A DNA stretch of 64,000 nt, from assembly GCF_009859475.1 (NCBI RefSeq), contig NZ_CP044549.1, positions 1,798,001-1,862,000 of the forward strand, written 5' to 3'. The stretch comes from Hydrogenophaga sp. BPS33. GTDB taxonomy: Bacteria; Pseudomonadota; Gammaproteobacteria; Burkholderiales; Burkholderiaceae_C. The notes under the pieces are model-generated. The model was not told the DNA's origin. It did not search any database and saw nothing but the letters and a program-made list of their open reading frames with translations. Every line of letters begins with the position of its first letter. Position 1 is the stretch's first letter. This document shows positions 46,496-55,260 of this stretch, piece by piece. The translations under genes were made by a program, and so were the position numbers.

Positions 46496-48855
46496 ACGCG
46501 ACGCCCTCGCTTTTCGAAGACCCGGTGGTCGACGCCGTGAGCGCGCCAGCCGATGCCGATGCGGTCATCGGCAAGTCCGTGACCCGCCTCGAAGATCGCG
46601 TGCTGGTGCGCGGCGAAGGCCTGTTCGCGGCCGACGTGAACTTTCCGCGCCAACTGCACATGCGGGTGGTGCGCTCCCAGGTGCCGCACGGGCTGCTGCT
46701 CGGTGTGGACATGGAGGCTGCGCGGCAGCTGCCGGGTGTGGTGGCGGTGTGGTCGGGCGCGGACGTGGCCGAGATTCCCCCCATTCCGTTTCGCGCCACC
46801 AAGGTGCAGGGCCTGGAGCCCTATTGCCAGCCCATCCTGGCGCAGGGCTATGTGCGCTACGTGGGTGAACCCGTGGCTGTCGTGTTCGCGCACGATGCCT
46901 ATGTGGCCGAAGACGCGGCGGCGCTGGTGCAGCCCGACATCGAGGTGTTGCCGCCCTTGATGGACGCGCGCGAGCCTACGCGCGAATTCGCGCCGGGCCT
47001 GAGCACCGAGCCCACGGTGATCCGCAAGGGCTACGGCGATGTGGACGCGGCGTTCGCGACCGCCTGGGCCACCGTGGAGCTGGATCTGGCCGTGGGCCGC
47101 CACAGCGGCGTGCCGCTGGAGTGCCGTGGCGCGGTGGCGCGCTACGACGCGTCGCGCGGCGTGCTGGAGATGCACGGCGCGGCCAAGAAGTCGCACTGGA
47201 ACCGCGACGAGATGGCCAAGATGCTCGGCCTGCCGCCTTCGACCATGCACCTGTACGAAGGGCACGTGGGCGGTGGGTTCGGGGTGCGTGGCGAGCTGTA
47301 CCCGGAAGACGTGCTGGTGTGCCTGGCGGCGATGCGCTTGCGCCGACCCATCAAGTGGGTGGAGGACCGCCGCGAGAACCTGCTGGCGACCAACCACTCG
47401 CGCGAGCAATACCACCGCATCGCGGCCGCCATCGACGCCGACGGCCGCATCCTCGGCATCCGCAACCGTTTCTTCCACAGCCAGGGTGCCTATGTGCGCA
47501 CGCACGGCCCGCGCGTGGCCGACATGTCGGCCGGGCTGCTGCTGGGGCCGTACCGCGTGCCGGCCTATGACGTGGCCGCGCATTACCGCCTGACCAACAA
47601 GACGCCTGCGGCGACCTACCGCGCACCGGGGCGCTACGAAACCACCTTCGTGCGCGAGCGCCTGATGGACGCCATCGCCGTGCGCGCCGGGATCGATCCG
47701 CAGGAGGCGCGCCGCCGCAACCTGATCGACAAAAGCGAGATGCCCTACACGCGTCCGCTGGATGCGCTGGGCGTGGACGTGGTGCTGGACTCGGGCGACT
47801 ACGCCGGCCTGCTCGACAAGACGCTGGCGCGCGCCGACTGGCCCCGCCTGCGCCAGGACATCGCGCGCCGGCGCGAGCAGGGCGAGCGCGTGGGGCTGGG
47901 CCTGGCCATGTTCGTGGAAAAGTCCGGCCTGGGGCCCTCGGACACGGTGCGCCTGACGGTGGACCGCAGCGGCGCACTCGAACTGGTCACCGGCGCCGGT
48001 TCGGTCGGCCAGGGCATGGAGACCGCGCTGGCCCAGATCTGCGCGCACGAGCTCGGCGTGGACTACCAGAGCGTGCGCGTGATCCGCGGGCGCACCGATC
48101 AGATCGAGTTCGGCAATGGCGCGCACGCGTCGCGCGTCACGGTCATGTCCGGCTCGGCCACGCAGATCGCGGCGCGCAAGGTGCGCGACAAGGCGCTCGA
48201 TGTCGCCTCGAAGATGCTCGGGGTGGCGGCCGAAGCGCTGCACATCCGCGGTGGCGTGGTGCGGCCCAGGGGCGACGCGGTCGCGCCCGGTGTGAGCCTG
48301 GCGCAGGTGGCGAGCTACCTGCACCCGAGCCAGAAAACCAGCGACGGCTACGCGCCGGGCCTGTCGGCCGAGGGCTGGTTCTACAGCGAGCACATGAACT
48401 ACCCCTATGGCATCCACATCGCGCAGGTGCGGCTGGACGAAGGCACGGGCATCGTGCACGTCGAGAAGTACTGGGTGTCTTACGACGTGGGCCGCGCGGT
48501 CAACCCCAAGATGATCGAGGGCCAGATCGTGGGGGGCCTGGCACAGGGCCTGGGTGGCGCGCTATTCGAGCAGTTCACCTACGACGCGTCGGGGCAGCCG
48601 CTGTCCACCACGTTCGCCGACTACCTCATGATCACCGCGCACGAAATGCCGCCGGTGGACGTGCTCATCACCGAGGACGCGCCGAGTCCGCTCAACCCCC
48701 TGGGCCTCAAGGGCGCGGGCGAAGGCGGCACCAACGCGGCGGGCGCGGCCATTGCCGCCGCCGTCGACGACGCACTGGGCCGGCCCGGTGCGATCGACCG
48801 CCTGCCCGTGCTCCCCGAAGACGTCATTCGCCACCTCGCGGCGCCGCGCGCCTGA
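46492..48855 (+). CDS. Molybdenum hydroxylase catalytic subunit (CoxL/xanthine dehydrogenase type)
   Basis: A 787-residue molybdopterin-cytosine-dinucleotide subunit that hydroxylates its substrate with oxygen from water. The active-site glutamate is in the GAGEGGTNAAGAA motif near the C terminus; earlier motifs include GHVGGGFGVRGELYPEDVLV and TYRAPGRYET. The last is not the AYRCSFR loop of true aerobic CO dehydrogenase, so despite CoxMSL gene order this is not a form I CO dehydrogenase. An aldehyde or N-heterocycle is a likely substrate. The start overlaps the CoxS stop; the CoxG gene follows after 18 bp. Confidence 0.9.
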   Translation: MNATPSLFEDPVVDAVSAPADADAVIGKSVTRLEDRVLVRGEGLFAADVNFPRQLHMRVVRSQVPHGLLLGVDMEAARQLPGVVAVWSGADVAEIPPIPFRATKVQGLEPYCQPILAQGYVRYVGEPVAVVFAHDAYVAEDAAALVQPDIEVLPPLMDAREPTREFAPGLSTEPTVIRKGYGDVDAAFATAWATVELDLAVGRHSGVPLECRGAVARYDASRGVLEMHGAAKKSHWNRDEMAKMLGLPPSTMHLYEGHVGGGFGVRGELYPEDVLVCLAAMRLRRPIKWVEDRRENLLATNHSREQYHRIAAAIDADGRILGIRNRFFHSQGAYVRTHGPRVADMSAGLLLGPYRVPAYDVAAHYRLTNKTPAATYRAPGRYETTFVRERLMDAIAVRAGIDPQEARRRNLIDKSEMPYTRPLDALGVDVVLDSGDYAGLLDKTLARADWPRLRQDIARRREQGERVGLGLAMFVEKSGLGPSDTVRLTVDRSGALELVTGAGSVGQGMETALAQICAHELGVDYQSVRVIRGRTDQIEFGNGAHASRVTVMSGSATQIAARKVRDKALDVASKMLGVAAEALHIRGGVVRPRGDAVAPGVSLAQVASYLHPSQKTSDGYAPGLSAEGWFYSEHMNYPYGIHIAQVRLDEGTGIVHVEKYWVSYDVGRAVNPKMIEGQIVGGLAQGLGGALFEQFTYDASGQPLSTTFADYLMITAHEMPPVDVLITEDAPSPLNPLGLKGAGEGGTNAAGAAIAAAVDDALGRPGAIDRLPVLPEDVIRHLAAPRA

Positions 48856-48873
48856 GCCGATCCAAGGAACCCG

Positions 48874-49659
48874 ATGCAATTCACGAACAGTTTTGAGGTC
48901 TCGCTGCCGCCCGGTGAGGCCTGGCCTTTGTTGATGGACATTCCCGTCATCCTGCCCTGCATGCCGGGCGCGGAGCTGGTGGAGCAGATCGATGCGCGCA
49001 CCTTCAAGGGCAAGGTGTCGGTGCGCCTGGGGCCGGTGGGCCTGGTGTTCCTGTGCGACGCGCGCTTCACCGAGATCGACGACGAGAAGCACCGGGCCCA
49101 GGTGGAAGCGGACGGCGCCGATGCCAAGGGCCGTGGCACCGCCAAGGCCTCGATCGCCTTCCAATGCCAGCCCTCGGCCGTGGGCTCGAAGATCCTGATC
49201 ACCACCGACCTGGCGCTGTCCGGCGCGGTCGCGCAGTACGGCCGGGGCGTGGGCCTGATCCAGAACGTGGCGAACCAGATCATCCAGCAGTTCTCGCGCA
49301 ACCTGGAAACGCGCATTGGCCAGATCAAGGCCCATGCGCTCGCGGGTGGCCAAGATGCCGCTGTGCCAGAGGCGCCCCGTGCATCGCATGGCGGGCCGGC
49401 ACCGTTGGCAGCCGGTGCGCGCAACATCCCAGGCGATCCCTACACCGATGGCTATAGACAAGGTTTCGGCGCAGGCTATGCGGCCGGCCACGCCGCCGGC
49501 ATGGCGACCGCCGTGGCCCTGCAGCGCGCGGGCCAGCCCGTGGTGCTGCCAGGCGAACTGCCGCCGCTGCCGCCGAGCCAGCCCATCGGCGGCATCTCCC
49601 TCATCTTTTCCTCGCTGTGGGCCACCGTGCGCGGCTGGTTCGGCGGACGCACCCGCTGA
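48874..49659 (+). CDS. CoxG-like SRPBCC protein
   Basis: A 261-residue protein. Residues 1-150 form the CoxG/SRPBCC domain (MQFTNSFEVSLPPGEAWPLLMDIPVILPCMPGAEL-type opening, then GRGVGLIQNVANQIIQQF). A glycine/alanine-rich linker follows (about 165-215, including a GFGAGYAAGHAAGMATA stretch), and a C-terminal hydrophobic/amphipathic helix (SLIFSSLWATVRGWFG). CoxG proteins anchor molybdenum hydroxylases to the membrane. It follows the catalytic subunit directly. Confidence 0.88.
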   Translation: MQFTNSFEVSLPPGEAWPLLMDIPVILPCMPGAELVEQIDARTFKGKVSVRLGPVGLVFLCDARFTEIDDEKHRAQVEADGADAKGRGTAKASIAFQCQPSAVGSKILITTDLALSGAVAQYGRGVGLIQNVANQIIQQFSRNLETRIGQIKAHALAGGQDAAVPEAPRASHGGPAPLAAGARNIPGDPYTDGYRQGFGAGYAAGHAAGMATAVALQRAGQPVVLPGELPPLPPSQPIGGISLIFSSLWATVRGWFGGRTR

Positions 49660-49685
49660 CGCGGCACATCTCCCAGGAGCATCCC

Positions 49686-51377
49686 TTGACCATCAAGAAG
49701 AACACGTCGCTGACCCTGCTGTCGGTGGAGGACATCGAGCGCTACACCGCCGCGGGCCACTGGCGCGACGAGACCATTTACGCCAGCCTGCGGGTGCATG
49801 CGCTGGCGCGGCCGGACAGCCCCGCGATCCGCGACGGCGCCACGCGCATGACGTACGGGCAACTGCTGGTGTGCGCCGATGCGCTGGCCGCGCGCCTGCA
49901 CGCCGCGGGCGTGCAGGCCGGGCAACGGGTGGGCCTGTGGACCTCCAGCCGCGTGGAGACGGCGATCGTGTGGCTGGCCTGCTCCCGCAATGGCTACACC
50001 TGCTGCCCTTCGCTGCACCGCGACCACACCGTGGGGGACGTGGCGAGCCTGATGCAGCGCGTGCGTGCCGCCGCCTTCGTCGGGCAGCGCGGCTGGGGCG
50101 CCGACGCGGCGCGCCACAACATCTTCGAACGCCTGAGCGGGCTGGACACCTTGCGCCTGACGATCGAGCTGGGCAGCGAGACGCCCGAGGCCGATCTGCT
50201 CGCGCCCTTGCAAGGCGGCGCGGCGGCTGCGCACGACAGCGCCGAGACGCTCAGCACCGATCCCAACCGCGTGGTCTACCTGGCGTTCACCTCCGGCACC
50301 ACCGGCGAGCCCAAGGGTGTGATGCACAGCGACAACACGCTGTTGTCCAACGCACGTGCCATCGCCCACGACTGGAACTTCGGTCCCGGGTCCGTGCTGT
50401 ACACCATGAGTCCGCTCAGCCACAACCTCGGCCTGGGCGCGATGATCAGCGCCTTCGCCACCGGCGCCGAAATCGTGGTGCACGATGCGCCGCGTGGCAC
50501 CAGCCTGGTCGACCGCCTGGTGGACACCAACGCCACCTTCCTCTTCGGCGTGCCCACGCACGCGATCGACGTGCTGAGCGAGCTGCGCACGCGTGGCCTG
50601 AAGAAGCTGGGCCGGCTGCAGGGCTTTCGCATCTCGGGCGCGTCGGCACCGCAGGAGGTGGTGGCGGGCCTGATCGAACACGGCGTGATGCCGCAAAGCG
50701 GCTACGGCATGACCGAAGCCTGCTCGCACCACTACACGCTCAAGACCGATCCGCCCGAGAAGATCATCCAGACCTCCGGGCGCAGCTGCCCGGGCTACGA
50801 GGTGCGCATCTGGTCAACCGAAGACCCGGACGTGGAATTGCCCGCGGGCCAGATCGGCCAGATCGGCGGGCGCGGCGCCAGCCTCATGCTGGGCTATTTC
50901 GACAACCAGAAGGCCACCGAGGAGTCGTTCAACGCACACGGCTGGTTCATGACCGGCGACCTGGGCAAGCTCACCGAAGACGGCTACCTGGTGATCACCG
51001 GCCGCAAGAAAGACCTGATCATCCGTGGCGGGCACAACATCTACCCCGCCCACATCGAGAACCTGGCCATGCAGCACGCCGCCGTGGCGCGCGCGGCGGT
51101 GCTGCCGGTGCCCGACGCGCGGCTGGGCGAGAAGGTGTGCCTGGCCGTGATGTACCGGCCCGGTCAGTCGGCCAGCGCCGATGCCTTGCTGGCCCACCTG
51201 GACGGCTCGGGCCTCTCGCGCTACGACATGCCGGAGTACTTCGTCGCGCTCGACGACATTCCGCTGACCGCCAGCGGCAAGATCTTCAAGCGCGCTCTGG
51301 TGGACGACATGCAGGCCGGGCGCCTGGACCTGGTGCCGGTGCAGTTCAAGCCAACGGCGGCTGCGGTGGCCACGTGA
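49686..51377 (+). CDS. AMP-dependent acyl-CoA ligase
   Basis: A 563-residue adenylate-forming ligase that would activate a carboxylic acid as its CoA thioester. The ATP motif LAFTSGTTGEPKGVMH, the SGYGMTEA motif, the GWFMTGDLGKLTEDGYLVITGRKKDLIIRGG block and the catalytic lysine in TASGKIFKR are all present. I chose TTG as start because AGGAG lies 6 bp before it. Similar enzymes act on cyclohexanecarboxylate or aromatic acids. Placement after the hydroxylase suggests activation of an oxidised intermediate. It overlaps the thioesterase gene by 4 bp. Confidence 0.85.
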   Translation: MTIKKNTSLTLLSVEDIERYTAAGHWRDETIYASLRVHALARPDSPAIRDGATRMTYGQLLVCADALAARLHAAGVQAGQRVGLWTSSRVETAIVWLACSRNGYTCCPSLHRDHTVGDVASLMQRVRAAAFVGQRGWGADAARHNIFERLSGLDTLRLTIELGSETPEADLLAPLQGGAAAAHDSAETLSTDPNRVVYLAFTSGTTGEPKGVMHSDNTLLSNARAIAHDWNFGPGSVLYTMSPLSHNLGLGAMISAFATGAEIVVHDAPRGTSLVDRLVDTNATFLFGVPTHAIDVLSELRTRGLKKLGRLQGFRISGASAPQEVVAGLIEHGVMPQSGYGMTEACSHHYTLKTDPPEKIIQTSGRSCPGYEVRIWSTEDPDVELPAGQIGQIGGRGASLMLGYFDNQKATEESFNAHGWFMTGDLGKLTEDGYLVITGRKKDLIIRGGHNIYPAHIENLAMQHAAVARAAVLPVPDARLGEKVCLAVMYRPGQSASADALLAHLDGSGLSRYDMPEYFVALDDIPLTASGKIFKRALVDDMQAGRLDLVPVQFKPTAAAVAT

Positions 51378-51811
51378 TCGACGCCAGCGAAGCCCTGGCG
51401 CGCCTGCGCCACGAATTGAGCCACCCGCCCTTCCATGCGGTGCTGCGGCCCGAGCCGGTGTCGGTAGACCCGGCCAGCGGCACGGTGGTCATCCGCCTGC
51501 CGTACCAGCCCGTCTTCGGGCGCGCAGCGGGCAGCCCCGAAGTGCACGGCGGCGTGGTGGCCGCGCTGATCGACCTGGCGGGGCATGCTGCGGTGTCGGT
51601 GCAGATCGGACGCATGGCACCCACCATCGACCTGCGCATCGACTACCTGCGCCCCGCGCCCGCGCAGGACCTGTTCGCCACCGCGCGCGTGGTCAAGCTC
51701 GGGCGCGCCGTCTCGCGCGTGGACATCGACGTGCACGACGCGGCGGGCAAGGTCGCGGCCATGGGCCGTGGCTCGTTCAGCAGTCTTTCAACCAACGCAG
51801 AGGAGCCGTGA
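51374..51811 (+). CDS. PaaI-family hotdog-fold thioesterase
   Basis: A 145-residue hotdog protein with the PaaI pattern: VHGGVVAALIDLAGHAAVS (about residues 56-74) and TIDLRIDYLRPA. It hydrolyses acyl-CoA thioesters. It starts at GTG overlapping the ligase stop (GTGA), so it is co-translated with the ligase and may release product or proofread CoA esters. The last base of its stop codon is shared with the A of the next ATG. Confidence 0.85.
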   Translation: MIDASEALARLRHELSHPPFHAVLRPEPVSVDPASGTVVIRLPYQPVFGRAAGSPEVHGGVVAALIDLAGHAAVSVQIGRMAPTIDLRIDYLRPAPAQDLFATARVVKLGRAVSRVDIDVHDAAGKVAAMGRGSFSSLSTNAEEP

Positions 51812-52818
51812 TGAAAGCCGTGTGGATCCGGGAGTTCGGTCCCGTCGAATCGTTGCAGATCGAAGAGGTGGCCGATCCGGTGCCGGGCCCGGGCGAGGTG
51901 CTGATCGACGTGCAGGCCACCGCCGCCAACTTCGTCGATCTGCTGGTGGTCACCGGCAAGTACCAGTTCCTGCCGCCCCGCCCGTTTGCGCCGGGCAAGC
52001 TGCCTGCGGGCATCGTGCTTGGGGTGGGCGAGGGCGTGGCCAACGTGAAGCCGGGCGACCGGGTGTTGACCCTGGCCGAGCAAGGCGGCTATGCGCAGAA
52101 AGCGCTGGCCCAGGCGTCGGCGTGTTTCCCCATTCCCGACAGCCTGTCGTTCGTGGACGCGGCCAGTATGGCGCTGGCCTACGACACCGCCTGGTTCGCG
52201 CTGTGCGACCGCGGCCGCGCCAAGGCGGGCGACACGGTGCTGGTGTTGGGCGCGACCGGGGCCGTGGGGCTGGCGGCGGTGCAATTGGCGAAGGCTTACG
52301 GCCTCAAGGTGATCGCCGGGGTGTCCAGCGCGGCCAAGGCCGATCTGGTGACGAGCGCCGGCGCGCACGCCTGGATCGATCTGTCCCGGGGTGATCCGCG
52401 CGAGAGCATTCGCGAACAGGTCTACGCCTTGACCGACGGCCAGGGTGCGGACATCGTGCTCGATCCGCTGGGGGGCGACTTCTTCGATGGCGCGGTGCGC
52501 GCGGTGGCCTGGTGCGGCCGCCTGGTGGTGATCGGCTTTGCGGCCGGGCGCATTCCCACGCTGAAGATGAACTACGTGCTGCTCAAGAACATCGAGGTCA
52601 GCGGTGTGCAGGTGAGCGACTACCGCAAGCGCACGCCCGACAAGATGGCGCACTGCATGGCCGAGATCTTCCGCCTGTACGGCGAGGGACAGCTCAAGCC
52701 TTCGCCCACGCAGACCTATGCGCTGGAGTCGGTCGTGGAAGCACTGGGCGCACTGCAGAATCGGCAGGCCACCGCACGCCTGGTGCTGCTGCCCAATGGC
52801 GAGCCGCAAGGCCGTTGA
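51811..52818 (+). CDS. NADPH:quinone oxidoreductase / medium-chain reductase
   Basis: A 335-residue zinc-independent MDR-family protein. The N-terminal GroES-like domain has FAPGKLPAGIVLGVGEGVANVKPGDRVL, and the Rossmann motif is GATGAVGLAAVQLAKAYGLKVIAG near residues 147-170. Members reduce quinones or the C=C bond of enoyl-CoA/enone substrates with NADPH. The ATG preceded by GAGGAG is used in preference to the GTG one codon earlier. It is part of the hydroxylase-ligase operon. Confidence 0.88.
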   Translation: MKAVWIREFGPVESLQIEEVADPVPGPGEVLIDVQATAANFVDLLVVTGKYQFLPPRPFAPGKLPAGIVLGVGEGVANVKPGDRVLTLAEQGGYAQKALAQASACFPIPDSLSFVDAASMALAYDTAWFALCDRGRAKAGDTVLVLGATGAVGLAAVQLAKAYGLKVIAGVSSAAKADLVTSAGAHAWIDLSRGDPRESIREQVYALTDGQGADIVLDPLGGDFFDGAVRAVAWCGRLVVIGFAAGRIPTLKMNYVLLKNIEVSGVQVSDYRKRTPDKMAHCMAEIFRLYGEGQLKPSPTQTYALESVVEALGALQNRQATARLVLLPNGEPQGR

Positions 52819-52822
52819 AACC

Positions 52823-53518
52823 ATGACCGACACCGAACACAAGAGCCGCCAGGAGCTCGTCACCGCCAACCACATCCTGGCGCGCGAAGGTGTGATGGAT
52901 GCCTTCGGCCACGTCAGCGTGCGCCACCCGGCGCGCGCGGGGCACTTCCTGCTGTCGCGCTCCAGGGCGCCCGAGCTGGTGCAGCCCGACGACATCCTCG
53001 AATACGACGCCGAGGCGAACGCGCTGGACGGTGCGGGCCAGGCGCAATACATCGAGCGCTTCATCCACAGCGAGATCTACCGCGTGCGCCCGGACGTGGT
53101 GGCGATCTGCCACCACCACAGCCCCTCCGTCATGCCTTTCAGCGTGGCCGGTGTGGCGCTGGTGCCGGTGTACCAGCACGGCGCGATGATCGGCCGCCAC
53201 GTGCCGCTGTGGGACAGCCGCGAGGCCTTCGGCGACACCAACATGCTGGTGACCAATGGCGCGCAGGGCGCCTCGCTGGCCACGGCCCTGGGCGCGCACT
53301 GGATGGCGCTGATGCGCCACCACGGTGCGACGGTGGTGGGCACCAGCCTGCGCGAACTGGTGTTCCGTTCGGTGGTGGCCTGCAAGAACGCCGACTACCA
53401 GTACCGCGCGATGGCACTCGGGCCGGTGGCTGGCCTGACCGAGGGTGAGATCGAGCTGGCGGCGAAGGTGCCGGCGGCGGCGATCGACAGGGCTTGGGAT
53501 CTTTGGGCGAGGGCTTGA
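52823..53518 (+). CDS. Class II aldolase/adducin-family protein
   Basis: A 231-residue metal-dependent aldolase-fold protein. Motifs are FGHVSVRHP near the N terminus, ICHHHSPSVMPFS with metal-binding histidines, a later TNMLVTNGAQGASLA and the MRHHGATVVG strand. The family includes fuculose-phosphate aldolase and decarboxylases. Here it could cleave or decarboxylate a late intermediate of the pathway. It ends the eight-gene run that starts at the FAD subunit gene and is convergent with hipA. Confidence 0.85.
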   Translation: MTDTEHKSRQELVTANHILAREGVMDAFGHVSVRHPARAGHFLLSRSRAPELVQPDDILEYDAEANALDGAGQAQYIERFIHSEIYRVRPDVVAICHHHSPSVMPFSVAGVALVPVYQHGAMIGRHVPLWDSREAFGDTNMLVTNGAQGASLATALGAHWMALMRHHGATVVGTSLRELVFRSVVACKNADYQYRAMALGPVAGLTEGEIELAAKVPAAAIDRAWDLWARA

Positions 53519-53519
53519 T

Positions 53520-54800
53520 TCAGGCGGCGAACACGCGGGCCATCACCTGGACTTCGACGCGGGAGAGGTCGAGCTGGGTGGCCCGCTCTCGCCAGGTCGA
53601 GACCACGGTCGTGATCTGCTCCACGATGGCTTGGGCCGCGTCGGCGGAAAGGCGGTAGTACGGTGCCGTGGCCAGCAAGGTGGGCATGTGCGGCGCGGCG
53701 GACCTGCCGTCCCACGTCAGGGCGTGCTCGCTCTTGGCGGGATTGGGGTTGATATCGAAGGCGGGGGCGAGCCGCCAGCCGGAAGGCGTGAGTAGAAAGC
53801 CGTGGTTGCGCAGGTGGTCGTCGCGGTTGCCGACCAGCAGGTTGAAGACGGCGCGGCGGAACAGCTGCTCGAGATCCTCGGTGAGGCCCGACCCGCCCAG
53901 GTTCTCGATGGCTTCGACGATGTCCAGGTAACTGCCGCCGGTCTGGCCGTCGTGGCGCTCCAGCAAGGTCATGGCCGACGCCACCATGCGCCGTCCTTGT
54001 CCGCCGCCCGGCGCCACGGCCAGCCGGTCGAAGCGGCTTACGCGGTAGGTGTGGTAACGGTCGCTCAGGCGCTCGCGGTCGGCCGGGGGCATGTTGATGC
54101 CGGCATCAATGGCCAACAAGTAGGTGAGGTACTCCCAACTGCCCCAGTCGTAGGTGTCGTAGTGGCCCGGAAACTTGGCCAGCCACAGCGTGCCATCCGG
54201 CATGGTGAAGGATGCCTTGGGGCGCGCACCCCCCAACGATGTGCCAGATGCGATGAGCATGGCCAACCATTGCTCGTACTCGGGCATGGCCTCGGGGCGC
54301 GGCCCATCCAGTTGTCTGGCCACTTCCGCCATCGCGCGCAGATCGGTGGCGGGTGGGGCGGGCAGGTGGCTGTTGTCGAGGAACGGCGCGCCAGGGCCGC
54401 GCCGAAATCGCAGGGCCCCGGCCCGGGTGAGGTCGTGCACGCCGAGCAGGTAGAACAGCTCGTTCATCCGGGCCATGGGCCGTTTTTCCTGGAGGGCGGC
54501 GTTTGCCTCGCGGCGTTCCATCAACACCCTACCCCAACGGTCCGGCGCGCAATCGGAAAAGATGCCGAAGCCCCTGCCGTCTGGCGAATGCTGTTCGCCA
54601 GCGACCAGCGCCAGCCGCGGGTCTATCGACGTAGCGCCGGGCCTGTCCAGCCAGGCCTGTGTGTAGGCGAACGAAGGTGCCAGATCGAGGCGCTCGGCCG
54701 CGGGGTAAAGCTTGCCGATGTGGGCCGCCGCGCCGAGCTCGGGCGCGTCCAGGTGGACCTCCAGCAGAGGGCGGCTTGTGCGGGCGTTTTTCGTGGCCAT
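53520..54800 (-). CDS. HipA-like kinase toxin
   Basis: A 426-residue HipA-family Ser/Thr kinase. A short HipA N1-type domain (about 15-110) precedes the kinase domain, which has the substrate-loop remnant SLGGARPKASF, an ATP-binding LAKFP lysine region, the catalytic NRDDHLRNHGF motif and PAFDINPN metal-binding aspartate. The kinase core looks intact. HipA toxins phosphorylate aminoacyl-tRNA synthetases and induce dormancy; the target of this one is unknown. It lies 15 bp after the antitoxin gene and is convergent with the aldolase gene. Confidence 0.88.
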   Translation of the reverse strand: MATKNARTSRPLLEVHLDAPELGAAAHIGKLYPAAERLDLAPSFAYTQAWLDRPGATSIDPRLALVAGEQHSPDGRGFGIFSDCAPDRWGRVLMERREANAALQEKRPMARMNELFYLLGVHDLTRAGALRFRRGPGAPFLDNSHLPAPPATDLRAMAEVARQLDGPRPEAMPEYEQWLAMLIASGTSLGGARPKASFTMPDGTLWLAKFPGHYDTYDWGSWEYLTYLLAIDAGINMPPADRERLSDRYHTYRVSRFDRLAVAPGGGQGRRMVASAMTLLERHDGQTGGSYLDIVEAIENLGGSGLTEDLEQLFRRAVFNLLVGNRDDHLRNHGFLLTPSGWRLAPAFDINPNPAKSEHALTWDGRSAAPHMPTLLATAPYYRLSADAAQAIVEQITTVVSTWRERATQLDLSRVEVQVMARVFAA

Positions 54801-54815
54801 GGGATTTTTCGCCGG

Positions 54816-55130
54816 TCAGGGACCCGTGGCACGTCCGCGTGAGCGCAGGGCTTTGGCGTCCATCAGCTTCTGGCCCAGGGTATCGTCGGCCGCGACACCG
54901 TCGATGTCCCGCTCCAGCCCGAGAACCCGCAGCGCCTTCAGGTACGTGCCCAGCGACACGGCCGGGTCGCCCGACTCCAGCCGGGTCAGGGTGTTGCGGG
55001 AGATGCCGACGCGCTCGGCAAACAGCGTCGCGGGCAAGTCACGCCGACAGCGGGCCAGCTCGATGCGCTGGCCGAGGCCATGGGCGATCTTCGTCAGCGA
55101 AAGCGAAAGAGGGTGCTGGGTGCGTGCCAT
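54816..55130 (-). CDS. HipB-like antitoxin (XRE-type helix-turn-helix)
   Basis: A 104-residue DNA-binding protein with an XRE/Cro-type helix-turn-helix (about residues 18-70: RRDLPATLFAERVGISRNTLTRLESGDP). It precedes hipA in the same operon, the standard antitoxin-first order, and should bind both the toxin and its own promoter. I chose the second ATG because GGAG lies 8 bp before it; the first is 12 bp upstream. A large inverted repeat surrounds its promoter. Confidence 0.88.
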   Translation of the reverse strand: MARTQHPLSLSLTKIAHGLGQRIELARCRRDLPATLFAERVGISRNTLTRLESGDPAVSLGTYLKALRVLGLERDIDGVAADDTLGQKLMDAKALRSRGRATGP

Positions 55131-55133
55131 TGC

Positions 55134-55185
55134 ATGCTCCATATTTGAAACAAAAAGTGAATATTTTGTTCATTATATGGAGCAT
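55134..55185. promoter_or_regulatory. Nested inverted repeats, candidate hipBA operator
   Basis: Outer 11-bp arms ATGCTCCATAT and ATATGGAGCAT are 30 bp apart. Inside them is a second inverted repeat, AACAAAA/TTTTGTT (55149-55170). The left outer arm covers the start region of hipB. Two spaced palindromes are typical for cooperative binding by a HipB-type dimer with autorepression. The repeats are seen directly; binding is inference. Confidence 0.6.
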
Positions 55186-55260
55186 CTTGTGAGTGATCGA
55201 AAAAATATCGGTTCATATCTTGATCAAAATTTCCGCATTTTGCGCAAGATATAGATCGTC

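Noticed and set aside
45123..49659. Calling the coxMSL-G genes an aerobic CO dehydrogenase
   Set aside because: The large subunit lacks the AYRCSFR active-site loop of form I CO dehydrogenase; it has TYRAPGR at the corresponding place.
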